Shown: positions 8,601 through 18,016 of the stretch, piece by piece | Layout of the letters: every line of letters begins with the position of its first letter | How positions within the stretch are numbered: the first letter of the stretch is position 1 | DNA from: Thermoanaerobaculum aquaticum | GTDB lineage: Bacteria; Acidobacteriota; Thermoanaerobaculia; Thermoanaerobaculales; Thermoanaerobaculaceae | Length of the DNA: 64,000 nucleotides | Direction: 5' to 3' | Assembly (NCBI RefSeq): GCF_000687145.1 | Contig: NZ_JMFG01000002.1 | Location: forward strand, 124,001-188,000 | The notes under the pieces: model-generated | The model's input: only the letters and a program-made list of their open reading frames with translations | What the model was told of the DNA's origin: nothing | The model's database searches: none | Made by a program: the position numbers and the translations under genes

Positions 8601-9456
8601 CCGGCTGGACCTCCGCCGCCGCATTCGCTCGGTGAAGGCCACCGAGCAAATTACCAAGGCCATGAAGATGGTGGCGGCGGCCCGTCTGCGCCGGTGGCAA
8701 AACCGCATCCTGGAGGCAAGGCCCTACGCCGAAGAGCTCTCCCTGGTGCTCCGCCGGGTGGCGGCCAAGGTTTCCGAGCGGAAGCACCCCCTGCTGCAGG
8801 TGCGCCCGGAAAACCGCGTGGCGCTGGTGGTGGTCACCGGCGACAAGGGGCTCTGCGGCGCCTTTAACGCCAACGTCTTGCGGGAGGTGGCCGCCATTCT
8901 CGAAAGCAAGCGTTTCCCGGAGGTGGAGATCACCCTGGTGGGGCGCAAAGGAGCCGAGTACTTCCGCCACAAGGGCATCCCTCTGGCCTCTGTGCACCTG
9001 GACCTCATGGGGCGGCTCACCCCGGAAGGGGCCTACGCCCTGGCCCGGGAGCTGCGGGGCAAGTTTGAGTCAGGGCAGGTGGACGCGGTGTACGTGGTGT
9101 ACAACCACTTCAAGAGCCTGATCCAGCAGCAGGTGAAGGTGGAGAAGCTCTTGCCCATTGAGCGGGAGCAGCTGGGCGACGGGGATGGCGAGGTGCCCAT
9201 GCTGTTTGAGCCCACCCCGCAAGCCATCCTCCACGCGCTCTTGCCCCGTAATGTGGAGTTCCAGGTGTGGCGCATGCTTTTGGACTCGGTGGCGGCGGAG
9301 CACGCCGCGCGCATGGTGGCCATGGATTCGGCGTCCAAGAACGCCGCGGAAATGATTGACCGCTTGACCCTCACCTACAACCGGGTGCGGCAAGCAACCA
9401 TTACCAAAGAGCTTATTGAAATCGTGTCCGGTGCAGCAGCACTGGGCGGGCGGTAG
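8593..9456 (+). CDS. atpG: F-type ATP synthase subunit gamma
   Basis: Central rotor shaft, 287 residues. The N-terminal helix ([26 protein letters not shown]) and C-terminal helix ([29 protein letters not shown]) are the conserved coiled coil that turns inside the alpha3beta3 head. Translation must start at a TTG eight bases inside the end of atpA; no ATG or GTG gives a complete N-terminus. This suggests translational coupling to atpA. Confidence 0.96.
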   Translation: MPSRLDLRRRIRSVKATEQITKAMKMVAAARLRRWQNRILEARPYAEELSLVLRRVAAKVSERKHPLLQVRPENRVALVVVTGDKGLCGAFNANVLREVAAILESKRFPEVEITLVGRKGAEYFRHKGIPLASVHLDLMGRLTPEGAYALARELRGKFESGQVDAVYVVYNHFKSLIQQQVKVEKLLPIEREQLGDGDGEVPMLFEPTPQAILHALLPRNVEFQVWRMLLDSVAAEHAARMVAMDSASKNAAEMIDRLTLTYNRVRQATITKELIEIVSGAAALGGR

Positions 9457-10908
<1,452 letters not shown>

Positions 10909-11310
10909 ATGGCGGAAAAGCTGCACCTAAAGGTGGTCACCCCAACCCGCGTGGTGGTGGACGAGCTGGTGGACGAGGTGCAGCTCCCCGGGATGCTGGG
11001 GGTTTTGGGCATTCTTCCAGGACACGCCCCGCTTTTGGCTTCCCTTTCCATCGGTGAGCTTTCCTACCGCAAGGGGGTGCGGGACTACTTCCTGGCCATC
11101 CAGTGGGGTTTTGCCGAGGTGAGCGGCGAAGCGGTGACGGTGCTGGCGGAAGTCGCGGAAAAACCCGAGGAAATTGACGTGGAAGCCGCCAAGAAGGCCC
11201 GTCGGGAAGCGGAAGAAGCGCTGCGCTTGGCCCCTCCCGAGGAGTTTGCCCACCACAAGACGGTGTTGGATGCCGCAGTCACACGGCTGGCGGTAGCCGC
11301 GCGCCGCTAG
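10909..11310 (+). CDS. atpC: F-type ATP synthase subunit epsilon
   Basis: Rotor subunit of 133 residues that couples gamma to the c-ring and can inhibit ATP hydrolysis. The N-terminal beta-sandwich (LHLKVVTPTRVVVDE, GMLGVLGILPGHAPLLASL) and the C-terminal helical hairpin (KKARREAEEALRL onwards) are both present. It starts directly after the atpD stop. It is the last recognised ATP synthase gene; no a or c subunit is found here. Confidence 0.96.
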   Translation: MAEKLHLKVVTPTRVVVDELVDEVQLPGMLGVLGILPGHAPLLASLSIGELSYRKGVRDYFLAIQWGFAEVSGEAVTVLAEVAEKPEEIDVEAAKKARREAEEALRLAPPEEFAHHKTVLDAAVTRLAVAARR

Positions 11311-11336
11311 CGTTTTTGGGCGCGGCGGAGGTGCCG

Positions 11337-11702
11337 GTGGAAGGCCCGTGGAGCTTTGAGGTTTTCTGGCGCTGGTTGGTCGGTCATCCCAACTGCATCT
11401 TGCGGGCCGGAACCCCAGAGGTGGCGGTGTACGACGATGAGGACCTGCACTGGCACTTTGCCGAGGACCCGCAGGAAGGGATGTACCTGGTGCAGGTGCT
11501 CCGGGGTAAGCGACCGGTGGCTGAAATCTGGGTGACCCCGGAGCAGGTGAGCTACGTCCAGGGCACCACCGGCGAAAACGAGGAGGAGTTCGTCTTTGAG
11601 CTCATCTCGGAAACGGAAAGGGAGCGGTTTGCCGCGTACGTGTTTGTTCTGAGCCACGGCTTCGCTCCCCACGACGATGCCACCCGCCTGCGCATCCACT
11701 GA
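11337..11702 (+). CDS. Conserved hypothetical protein between atpC and bshC
   Basis: About 121 residues, acidic, without signal peptide or membrane helix. It contains WHFAEDPQEGMYLVQVLRGK and VTPEQVSYVQGTTGENEEEF, which I do not recognise. The start is uncertain: TTG 11316, GTG 11331 and GTG 11337 are in frame. GGCGGAGG is best spaced for 11337. It follows atpC by about 26 bases and its last codons overlap the start of bshC, so it is probably translated in one transcript with both. Whether it serves the ATP synthase or bacillithiol synthesis cannot be told. Confidence 0.65.
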   Translation: MEGPWSFEVFWRWLVGHPNCILRAGTPEVAVYDDEDLHWHFAEDPQEGMYLVQVLRGKRPVAEIWVTPEQVSYVQGTTGENEEEFVFELISETERERFAAYVFVLSHGFAPHDDATRLRIH

Positions 11703-13233
11703 GCCCTGGGTCACCGTTCCCTTAAACCGCTGGGAGCCCCCCCACCCGGTCACCGCCGCGCTTCTAGCGGGCCAGCTCACCACCCCCAAACCAGAAACCG
11801 AAAAGGCTTTGCCCCGCTCTCCGGAGCTGGCCTCGGCCTTGGCCCAGCTCAACCGCCGCTGGGGCAACCCGGTGGACGAAGAGCTGAAATCTTGGCTTTC
11901 CGGGGCTTCGGTGGTGGTGGCGGGGCAGCAGCCGGGGCTTTGGGGTGGACCGCTTTTGAGCCTGGTGAAAGCCTGCGCGGTGGCGGCGGAGGTGGCCCGC
12001 TTGCGGGAGGCCGGCCAGCCGGCGGTGGGCTTTTTTTGGTTGGAAACCCGGGACGACGACCTGCCGGAAATGGGCTGGGGTCGGGTGGTGGTGGGCGGCC
12101 AGCTTCTGGAAGCCCGGGAGAGCTGGACCCGGGGGGAGGCCTGCGGCTTTGCCGCCGTGCTTTCCCCGCTTTCTTCGGAGCGGCTACAGGAGATCCCCCA
12201 AGATGCGCTTCCCCCTGGCGGCCTTGAGGCTTTCACCGTGGCCCGGGAGTGCTTTGCCCCGGGGCAGCGCCTGGGGGAGGCCTGCGGCCTCTTTTTTGCC
12301 CGCCTTTTGCGGGGCCTGGGGCTCGTGCTTGTGGATGCCAGCTTGCCGGAGCTTGCCCAGGCGTCCGCCTGGGCGGCCCAGAAAATCCTGGAAAAGCTCG
12401 AAGAGGCCTGGGGTTGCCTGGAGCACCGCGCCCGGGAGCTTGCCGGCCAAGGGCTTCCCCTTCCCCTGCGGCTGCGCCAGGACCTTTTGCCCTTTTTCCG
12501 GCTGGAGCAGGGTCGGCGCCGAAGGCTTGCGGCAAAAAGCGCTTTCCGGCGGCTTTCGGAGCTGGCCCATCACCCCGAAGGGCTCGCCCCCAACGTTTGG
12601 CTCCGCCCGCTTTTGCAGGACGCCGCCCTGGGCACCACCACCGCCATCCTCGGAAGCTCCGAGCTGGCCTACCACTGGCAAGCCCAGGACCTCTGGGAGC
12701 TTGCGGGCGTTCCCCAACCGCGCTGGCAGCTGCGTCCGCATATCACGGTGGTGGGTCCGGCGGAACGCCGGTGGGCGGAAAAGCTTGGGGTTGCCCCTGA
12801 GGAGCTGCTTTCCCCTCGCTTGCCCCGGAGGCTCTTACGGGCTTCCGGGCTGGTGAGGGATTGGGAGCGGCTTACCCACAAGTGGCTAGCCGACCTCCAG
12901 CGCTTTGCCGAAAAAGCGCGCGCCGAGCAGCCGAACCTCACCGGCGATTTGGAGGCCACGCAGAAGAAGCTCATGGGAAGCTTCTCCTGGCTGGCCCACC
13001 GTCTGGAAACCCGAGCGGAGGAAAGGCTCCAACTGGAGCACCAGCGGTTTTTCCGCCTGCGCCAGTCCCTGCGGCCTGCGGGTCACCCGCAAGAACGCGC
13101 CCTTTCGGTACTTTCCCCGCTGCTTGCTTTGGGTATGGACTTCCCGATCAGGCTGGTAGAGGCCCTCAAGGCCCTGCCCCCGGACCCCAGCCCCATGCAC
13201 CTTTTGTTTTGGAACCCCGGTGGCCCCTGGTGA
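11677..13233 (+). CDS. bshC: Bacillithiol synthase BshC (putative cysteine-adding enzyme)
   Basis: Protein of 518 residues, near the family norm of about 540. The family mark VVVAGQQPGLWGGPLLSLVKA lies at about residues 77-97 and is followed by the Rossmann-like core. A long coiled coil (about 400-460, EKARAEQPNLTGDLEATQKK) precedes the C-terminal end, as in known BshC. In the pathway BshC adds cysteine to GlcN-malate to give bacillithiol. The ATG at 11677 overlaps the upstream hypothetical gene. bshB and bshA follow after a short interruption by a cytochrome gene on the other strand, which strengthens the call. Confidence 0.9.
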   Translation: MPPACASTEPWVTVPLNRWEPPHPVTAALLAGQLTTPKPETEKALPRSPELASALAQLNRRWGNPVDEELKSWLSGASVVVAGQQPGLWGGPLLSLVKACAVAAEVARLREAGQPAVGFFWLETRDDDLPEMGWGRVVVGGQLLEARESWTRGEACGFAAVLSPLSSERLQEIPQDALPPGGLEAFTVARECFAPGQRLGEACGLFFARLLRGLGLVLVDASLPELAQASAWAAQKILEKLEEAWGCLEHRARELAGQGLPLPLRLRQDLLPFFRLEQGRRRRLAAKSAFRRLSELAHHPEGLAPNVWLRPLLQDAALGTTTAILGSSELAYHWQAQDLWELAGVPQPRWQLRPHITVVGPAERRWAEKLGVAPEELLSPRLPRRLLRASGLVRDWERLTHKWLADLQRFAEKARAEQPNLTGDLEATQKKLMGSFSWLAHRLETRAEERLQLEHQRFFRLRQSLRPAGHPQERALSVLSPLLALGMDFPIRLVEALKALPPDPSPMHLLFWNPGGPW

Positions 13234-13311
13234 TTGCCGGACGGGAGGCCGTCACGGGCGCGCTGGTTGCCGGAAAGCTTTCACAAGACAGCGAAAAAGC
13301 AGACAAACCCG

Positions 13312-13758
13312 TCAGGGAAGCTCCACCGCTTGCCTTTTCTCCCGGTGGTCGTGCTTAAAGGCTCCCCACTCCACGGCTTTGTGGTGGTCCTGTCCGTCGT
13401 GGCAGCGGTTGCACATCCCCGGGGCGGGCAAAACCAAACCGGCAGCCACCGACTTTTCCCGGTGCATCATCACCGGAATGGGCCAGTACTGCGATCCCGG
13501 TCCGTGGCAGGCCTCGCACTGCACGCCTTCCAGCGAGCCGTCGGGGGTGGTGGCGTGACAAGAAAGGCAGCTGGCCGCAAACCCCGGCGCTCCTTTTGCA
13601 GTTTTGGTGGCCTCGGCATGGGCCGATTGGCTCCAGGTTTCAAACTCCGGGCGATGGCAGGGCTTGCACTTTTCCACCCCCACAAACGTTGGCCCTTGCG
13701 CCGCCATAGCCGCTGCCAGGAGTGACGAAACTACAAAGCAGAAGGCGATTCGTCTCAT
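13312..13758 (-). CDS. Secreted tetrahaem cytochrome c
   Basis: A 148-residue precursor with a signal peptide (MRRIAFCFVVSSLLAAAMAAQG) and four haem-binding CxxCH motifs: CKPCH, CLSCH, CEACH and CNRCH. About one haem per 30 residues is typical of small multihaem cytochromes of the c554/NapC-NrfB type of arrangement. Distal His ligands can be supplied by the many other His residues (SAHAEAT, MMHREKS, DHHKAVE). It should carry electrons in the periplasm; the partner is unknown. It lies alone on - between bshC and bshB, convergent with bshC and divergent from bshB. Confidence 0.9.
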   Translation of the reverse strand: MRRIAFCFVVSSLLAAAMAAQGPTFVGVEKCKPCHRPEFETWSQSAHAEATKTAKGAPGFAASCLSCHATTPDGSLEGVQCEACHGPGSQYWPIPVMMHREKSVAAGLVLPAPGMCNRCHDGQDHHKAVEWGAFKHDHREKRQAVELP

Positions 13759-13835
13759 GAGTGCGAAGTTTACACCATCCCGGCCGATCTTGCTTGCCCA
13801 GAAGAGCAACAGCGGGTGTCTGCTAGTCTTTCCCG

Positions 13836-14570
13836 GTGGTGGAAGGACACGCGGAGCTGGTGGTTTTTGCCGCCCACCCGGACGATGCGGAGCTGGCCTG
13901 CGCCGGGACGCTGGCGGCTTTTGTCCACGGCGGGGGTAGAGCAGCCATCGTGGATTTGACCGCCGGTGAGCGAGCCTCCCGGGGCACCGTGGAACTGCGC
14001 CGCCAGGAGGCGGAAGCCGCCGCCCGGGTTTTGGGGGCTTCGCGCCTTTGTCTGGAGCTCCCGGACGCGGGCCTTTCGGGCAGCTCGGGTGAGCAAAGGG
14101 CAGCAGTGGTGAAAACTTTGCGTGCCCTCAAACCCGCCTTCGTGCTTTTGCCCCACCCCCACGACCCCCACCCCGACCACCGGGAGGCCAGCGTGTTGGT
14201 GCAAGCTGCCGCTTTTCTGGCGGGGGTGCGGGGGTTTCTTCCCGAGCTTGGGGAGCCCCACCGGACCCAGCTTCTCCTGGCCTACCCCGGCCCGCGGCAG
14301 GCGGGGGAGCCCACGCTGGTGGTGGAGGTTACCGCCCACTACCCGCAAAAGCGGAAAGCGCTGGCTTGCTACCGCTCGCAGTTTGCTCCCGGGGAAGGAC
14401 ACCCCACGCAGCTAGCCAGCGGGTTTTTCCTGGAGGCCATGGAAGGGCGGGATCGGGCCTTTGGCAACCTCATCGGTGTGCCTTGGGCTGAGGGCTTTTT
14501 TGCCCTGGGCCCGCTTTCCGGCAAGGCTCTAGGTGCTTTTCTGAAGGGAGTGCTATGCGCATCGGCGTGA
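13836..14570 (+). CDS. bshB: GlcNAc-malate deacetylase of bacillithiol synthesis (BshB type)
   Basis: Zinc-dependent LmbE/PIG-L family deacetylase of 244 residues. The metal-binding motif AHPDDAE lies at residues 12-18 and the second histidine block is HPHDPHPDHR near residue 110. It should remove the acetyl group from GlcNAc-malate to give GlcN-malate. Its 3' end overlaps bshA by 16 bases and bshC is close, so the substrate assignment is well supported by context. Translation begins at GTG 13836 (or the adjacent GTG 13839) without an SD; a TGCTAGTCT extended -10 ends seven bases before it, hinting at a leaderless mRNA. Confidence 0.9.
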   Translation: MVEGHAELVVFAAHPDDAELACAGTLAAFVHGGGRAAIVDLTAGERASRGTVELRRQEAEAAARVLGASRLCLELPDAGLSGSSGEQRAAVVKTLRALKPAFVLLPHPHDPHPDHREASVLVQAAAFLAGVRGFLPELGEPHRTQLLLAYPGPRQAGEPTLVVEVTAHYPQKRKALACYRSQFAPGEGHPTQLASGFFLEAMEGRDRAFGNLIGVPWAEGFFALGPLSGKALGAFLKGVLCASA

Positions 14571-15673
14571 CCTGTTACCCCACCGTGGGTGGCTCCGGGG
14601 TGGTGGCCACCGAGCTGGGTTTGGCCATGGCCCGCCGCGGCCATCAGGTGCACTTCATCTGCTACGCCCTGCCTTACCGGCTGGGACGGGTGCCAGCGGG
14701 GGTGACGTTCCATGAGGTGACCTTCCCTTCCTACCCGCTTTTCCAGCACCCCCCTTACTCTCTGGCTTTAGCCTCCCACATGGCAGATGTGGCAGCCCAC
14801 CACGGTTTGGAGCTGCTGCACGTGCACTACGCCATCCCCCACGCAGTTTCCGCGCTTTTGGCCAAGGAAATCATGGGGGGCGGACCCAAGCTGGTGGTCA
14901 CCTTGCACGGGACCGACATTACCGTGGTTGGCGCCGATCCGGCCTTTTTGCCGGTGGTGCGGTGGGCTTTGGACAAGGCCGATGCGGTGACCGCAGTTTC
15001 CCAAGCCCTGGCCCAGGAAACCCGAGAGGTCATCGGCACCCGCAGGGAAATTCAGGTCATCCCCAATTTCGTGGACCTCTCCCGCTGCGATCCCAGCTTG
15101 CAGGCTGCCTACCGAAGGCGCCTTTCCCCCGACGGCGCGCCGGTTTTGGTGCACGCCTCCAACTTCCGACCGGTCAAGAGGGTTCTGGATGTGGTGGAGG
15201 TCTTCCGCAGGGTGCATGAAAAGCTCCCCTGCCACCTGGCGATGATTGGCGATGGTCCCGATCGCCCTGCCGCCGAGCGGGCGGTGCGCGAAGCGGGGCT
15301 GGCCCCCTGGGTGGACTTTTTGGGCAACGTTTCGCCGGTGGAGGGTGCCCTGGGCGCCGGCGATGTGTTCTTGCTCCCCTCCGAACAGGAGTCCTTCGGT
15401 TTGGCTGCCCTGGAGGCCATGGCCTGCGGCGTGCCGGTGGTGGCCACCGGGGTGGGGGGGCTTCCCGAGCTGGTTACCCCCGGAAGCGGCGGCTTCCTGT
15501 TCCCGGTGGGTGACGTGGAGGGCATGGCGGCCCAGGTCACCGCGCTTTTGCAAGACCCCCAGGAGCTACTTAAACAAAAGCGGTTGGCGCGGGAAAGGGC
15601 GGAGCAGTTTTCCCAGGAAAAGGTGGTGGACGCCTACGAGGCACTTTACCGGCAGCTCCTCTCTTTGCCTTGA
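14555..15673 (+). CDS. bshA: N-acetyl-alpha-D-glucosaminyl L-malate synthase BshA (GT4)
   Basis: GT-B glycosyltransferase of 372 residues. The N-terminus RIGVTCYPTVGGSGVVATELG is the BshA/GT4 acceptor-domain start, HVHYAIPHAVSALLAKEIM is typical of BshA, and the donor domain carries the EX7E-like motif SEQESFGLAALEAMACGVPVV. It links UDP-GlcNAc to L-malate, the first committed step of bacillithiol synthesis. It has an RBS (GAAGGGAG) and overlaps bshB. The three biosynthetic enzymes therefore lie within 4 kb. Confidence 0.93.
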   Translation: MRIGVTCYPTVGGSGVVATELGLAMARRGHQVHFICYALPYRLGRVPAGVTFHEVTFPSYPLFQHPPYSLALASHMADVAAHHGLELLHVHYAIPHAVSALLAKEIMGGGPKLVVTLHGTDITVVGADPAFLPVVRWALDKADAVTAVSQALAQETREVIGTRREIQVIPNFVDLSRCDPSLQAAYRRRLSPDGAPVLVHASNFRPVKRVLDVVEVFRRVHEKLPCHLAMIGDGPDRPAAERAVREAGLAPWVDFLGNVSPVEGALGAGDVFLLPSEQESFGLAALEAMACGVPVVATGVGGLPELVTPGSGGFLFPVGDVEGMAAQVTALLQDPQELLKQKRLARERAEQFSQEKVVDAYEALYRQLLSLP

Positions 15674-15738
15674 CTTTCGTTAACTAGAGGTGGAGACTAA
15701 ATCCAGCCACAAGGGTATGCCCCTGGCAAGGAGGGAAT

Positions 15739-16197
15739 ATGGCGAGCGTTCCGCAAACTGCGCCCAGCAAGGCTGATTTGGGAAAAAGATTCATTGCCGC
15801 CATCATTGACGGCATCCTGGCGGCCGGTGTGAGCTTCATCCCCATCGTCGGTGGGATCATCGGTGGGCTTTACATCTTGCTTCGCGATGGCTTGGAGTTG
15901 GATTTCATGGACCGGAGGTCCATCGGCAAGAAGCTCATCAAGCTGCGGCCGGTACGGTTGGATGGCCAGCCCATGGATCCCGTGACCTCGGCCAAGCGGA
16001 ACCTGCCGCTGGCGGTGGGCGCCGTTGGCACGATCTTTTGGATTATCCCCTTCTTGGGTTGGATCGTGGCCATTCTTTTTGGGCTGGTGGGTCTGGTGAT
16101 TGGAATCATCGAGCTGGTGCTGGTCCTTACCGACGCCGAAGGCCGACGCATGGGCGACAAGCTGGCGGGGACCAAGGTCATCGAGGTGGCGGAATAA
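15739..16197 (+). CDS. RDD family membrane protein
   Basis: Integral membrane protein of 152 residues. It has an RDD-like start (LGKRFIAAIIDGILAAGVSF, where R and D are the family residues), hydrophobic segments at about 20-50, 93-110 and 110-135, and a C-terminal MGDKLAGTKVIEV that is common in RDD proteins. Family members are small membrane proteins of mostly unknown or transport-related function. A good RBS (AAGGAGGG) precedes the ATG and a strong terminator follows. No partner gene is visible. Confidence 0.85.
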   Translation: MASVPQTAPSKADLGKRFIAAIIDGILAAGVSFIPIVGGIIGGLYILLRDGLELDFMDRRSIGKKLIKLRPVRLDGQPMDPVTSAKRNLPLAVGAVGTIFWIIPFLGWIVAILFGLVGLVIGIIELVLVLTDAEGRRMGDKLAGTKVIEVAE

Positions 16198-16227
16198 AAA
16201 AGCGGGCCAGCTGGCCCGCTTTTTTTC
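16195..16227. terminator. Bidirectional terminator between the RDD gene and the secreted-protein gene
   Basis: The palindrome AGCGGGCCAG/CTGGCCCGCT (16201-16220) is flanked by six A on the left and seven T on the right, so each strand has a stem plus T-run. It serves the two convergent genes that end on either side. Confidence 0.9.
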
Positions 16228-16243
16228 CGTTGCCCTCGCGCCT

Positions 16244-17428
16244 TTACGGCGAAACCCAACCAGCTCGCCAAGCCTGGGTCAGGCCGGTGCAGTTGGTCCA
16301 ACCGGGAGCGGCGAACGTCACGTTTCCCTGCACCAAACCGCTGGCGGTGCCGTTGCTGGCCACTTGGCCGGTCACCGACCACACCACCGTGAGGACCTTC
16401 GTGCTGTTGTCGTTGTAGTCTTGGGTGAAAGCGAGAGAAAAGGCGCCGTTGCTGTCGAGCTCAACTGCCGTGGTATTAGGCCCAAAGTCCAGCGTGTAGG
16501 GAACACCGCCGCAATCCACCAGGCCGTTGGCGTAAAAGCCGCTCACCCCTTGGGAGACCAAAGAAAACCTTAATCCGCCGGTAGTCGTTCCGGTCTCCAG
16601 AAAAGCCCCAGCAAAAAGCCCTTGGCCGCGATCCACAAGCGCTGGGGTGCGCATTTCAATGGTGGAGGGATCGTTGCTGCCGTTGTCCAGGCGGGAGCCA
16701 AAAACCAACACCCTGCCGCTGCCGGAAACCACGGTAAAGCGCAAGCGGCGGTTGTTTCCGCCGCCACCCAGCTCGTTGAGGATGCTGCCCTTTTGCACCA
16801 CCGCGTAAGGCTTGACGGTGTACGTCCTGCTGTTGAGCACGGTGCCGTTACCGTCCACCACCTCCACCCGCAGCGAGCACTCGTTGCCGGTGACCTCCAC
16901 CCAACCCACGTTGGTGCGGAAGCTGGAGCTTTCTTCGGCACCCGGAAGATCGGTGGTTTGGTTGGCACCAATAGCCGCGGTGCTGGGCAACCCGGCAAAG
17001 AACTGACCGGTACTGCCGGTCTTGTTGCCCTCGTTGGTGACGATGGTAAGGCCCGCGGAGTAAATCCTGGAGGTGACCAGCACTTCCCGGTCGGCAACGA
17101 TCCGCAAGGCCCCAAAGGCGCTGTCCTTCCCAAAAAGCTCCTTGATGATGTCCACGAACTCCCGGGTTTCTCCCGGATTCACCGTGATCCTCCGGGATTC
17201 CGGTGGCCAGCTGTTGCCTTGCTCCGAGCGGGGAAGGAAATAAATGTCAACAGTAGCTGCGGCGCTTCCCAAGGGCAGAGAGATCCACACATCGGTGCGC
17301 CACTGGGAACCAAACTGCCCAGGGCCATGCCCCACCGAGGGGATCCAAACATCGGTGCCAGGGCTCACACCCCAAGCCACTGCCGCTGCTGCAACCGCCA
17401 AAAAAAACCCTACGATTCGCTTTCCCAT
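16244..17428 (-). CDS. Secreted protein of unknown function
   Basis: A 394-residue protein with a clear signal peptide (MGKRIVGFFLAVAAAAVAWG) and a mature part rich in beta strands, Gly, Thr and Asn. The N-terminal half contains GSQWRTDVWISLPLG and NPGETREFVDIIKELFG; the C-terminal part has two Cys-containing segments (VDCGGVPYTLDF and WTNCTGLTQAW) that could form a disulphide. I recognise no family; the look is of an extracellular beta-sandwich protein. The ATG at 17428 is preceded by GGAGG; upstream in-frame ATGs lack one. It has its own promoter and a shared terminator. Confidence 0.75.
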   Translation of the reverse strand: MGKRIVGFFLAVAAAAVAWGVSPGTDVWIPSVGHGPGQFGSQWRTDVWISLPLGSAAATVDIYFLPRSEQGNSWPPESRRITVNPGETREFVDIIKELFGKDSAFGALRIVADREVLVTSRIYSAGLTIVTNEGNKTGSTGQFFAGLPSTAAIGANQTTDLPGAEESSSFRTNVGWVEVTGNECSLRVEVVDGNGTVLNSRTYTVKPYAVVQKGSILNELGGGGNNRRLRFTVVSGSGRVLVFGSRLDNGSNDPSTIEMRTPALVDRGQGLFAGAFLETGTTTGGLRFSLVSQGVSGFYANGLVDCGGVPYTLDFGPNTTAVELDSNGAFSLAFTQDYNDNSTKVLTVVWSVTGQVASNGTASGLVQGNVTFAAPGWTNCTGLTQAWRAGWVSP

Positions 17429-17456
17429 GGATGCCTCCGTCTCTTCTAACAGACGC

Positions 17457-17486
17457 ATATTACGAGCGAAGGTGGACAGGCTGCAA
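17457..17486 (-). promoter_or_regulatory. Promoter of the secreted-protein gene
   Basis: Read on -, TTGCAG (17486-17481), an 18-base spacer, TAATAT (17462-17457). The expected leader is about 20 bases and contains the GGAGG of the gene. Confidence 0.55.
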
Positions 17487-17590
17487 GTGACGGGGCTCAC
17501 GGCTGCAAGAGCTCACGCCGCTTCCCCAGGGCTATGGCCAAGACCCAAGCACGCAAGGCTTTGTTTTTTTTGCGGGTGAGGAAAGAGGGT

Positions 17591-17675
17591 TGGTGCCGAA
17601 GGCCGGACTCGAACCGGCACGGCTTGCGCCACACGCCCCTCAAACGTGCGCGTCTACCAGTTCCGCCACTTCGGC
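17591..17675 (-). tRNA. tRNA-Leu (anticodon GAG)
   Basis: A class II tRNA with acceptor stem GCCGAAG/CTTCGGC, discriminator A and an encoded CCA. The D-arm is GGCGGAACTGGTAGACGC, the anticodon loop is TTGAGGG with anticodon GAG, there is a long variable arm, and the T-arm has GGTTCGAGTCC. It lies 16 bases after secG on the same strand, as the GAG tRNA-Leu does in E. coli, and is probably processed from the gap-pgk-tpiA-secG transcript. Confidence 0.96.
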
Positions 17676-17691
17676 ACGCTGGGCAGGCATC

Positions 17692-18012
17692 TTACTTGCT
17701 CGGCTCGGGCGCTGCAGGGGCGGGGGTGGTTTGAGCGGCCGGTGCCTTGCCGCCCGCAAGCTCCTTCACCACCGACCGGCCTCGCTGCCCGGAAAGCACC
17801 GCCAAGCCAATGCACAAAGCCACGAAAAGCACAAACGACCCGGTGGTGAGCTTGTGAAGGAGGGTTGTGGAGCCGCGGGGACCAAAGGCTACCTGCGAGC
17901 CGGCACCACCGAAGGCCGCCGCCACATCGGAGCCCTTGCCCTGCTGCAGCAACACCACAAGGATCAGAAAGAGACAAACCACCACGTAAAGGATCAGTAG
18001 CAGCGTGTACAC
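17692..18012 (-). CDS. secG: Preprotein translocase subunit SecG
   Basis: Small subunit of the SecYEG channel, 106 residues. Two membrane helices (YTLLLILYVVVCLFLILVVLL and SFVLFVALCIGLAVL) flank the family segment QQGKGSDVAAAFGG, and an Ala/Pro-rich tail follows. The start is GTG 18012, four bases after the tpiA stop, with GGGGTGAG as RBS; the longer frame overlaps tpiA. It is the last protein gene of the glycolytic operon, an arrangement (tpiA-secG-tRNA-Leu) seen in several phyla. Confidence 0.94.
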   Translation of the reverse strand: MYTLLLILYVVVCLFLILVVLLQQGKGSDVAAAFGGAGSQVAFGPRGSTTLLHKLTTGSFVLFVALCIGLAVLSGQRGRSVVKELAGGKAPAAQTTPAPAAPEPSK

Positions 18013-18016
18013 AAGC

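Noticed and set aside
15670-15703. Promoter for the RDD gene (TTGACT with TAAATC)
   Set aside because: The spacer would be 22 bases, and the hexamer at 17 bases (GAGACT) is poor.
17534-18000. ORFs on + over tRNA-Leu and secG with a PDSNRHGL-type peptide
   Set aside because: This peptide is the well-known artefact of translating the antisense strand of a tRNA.
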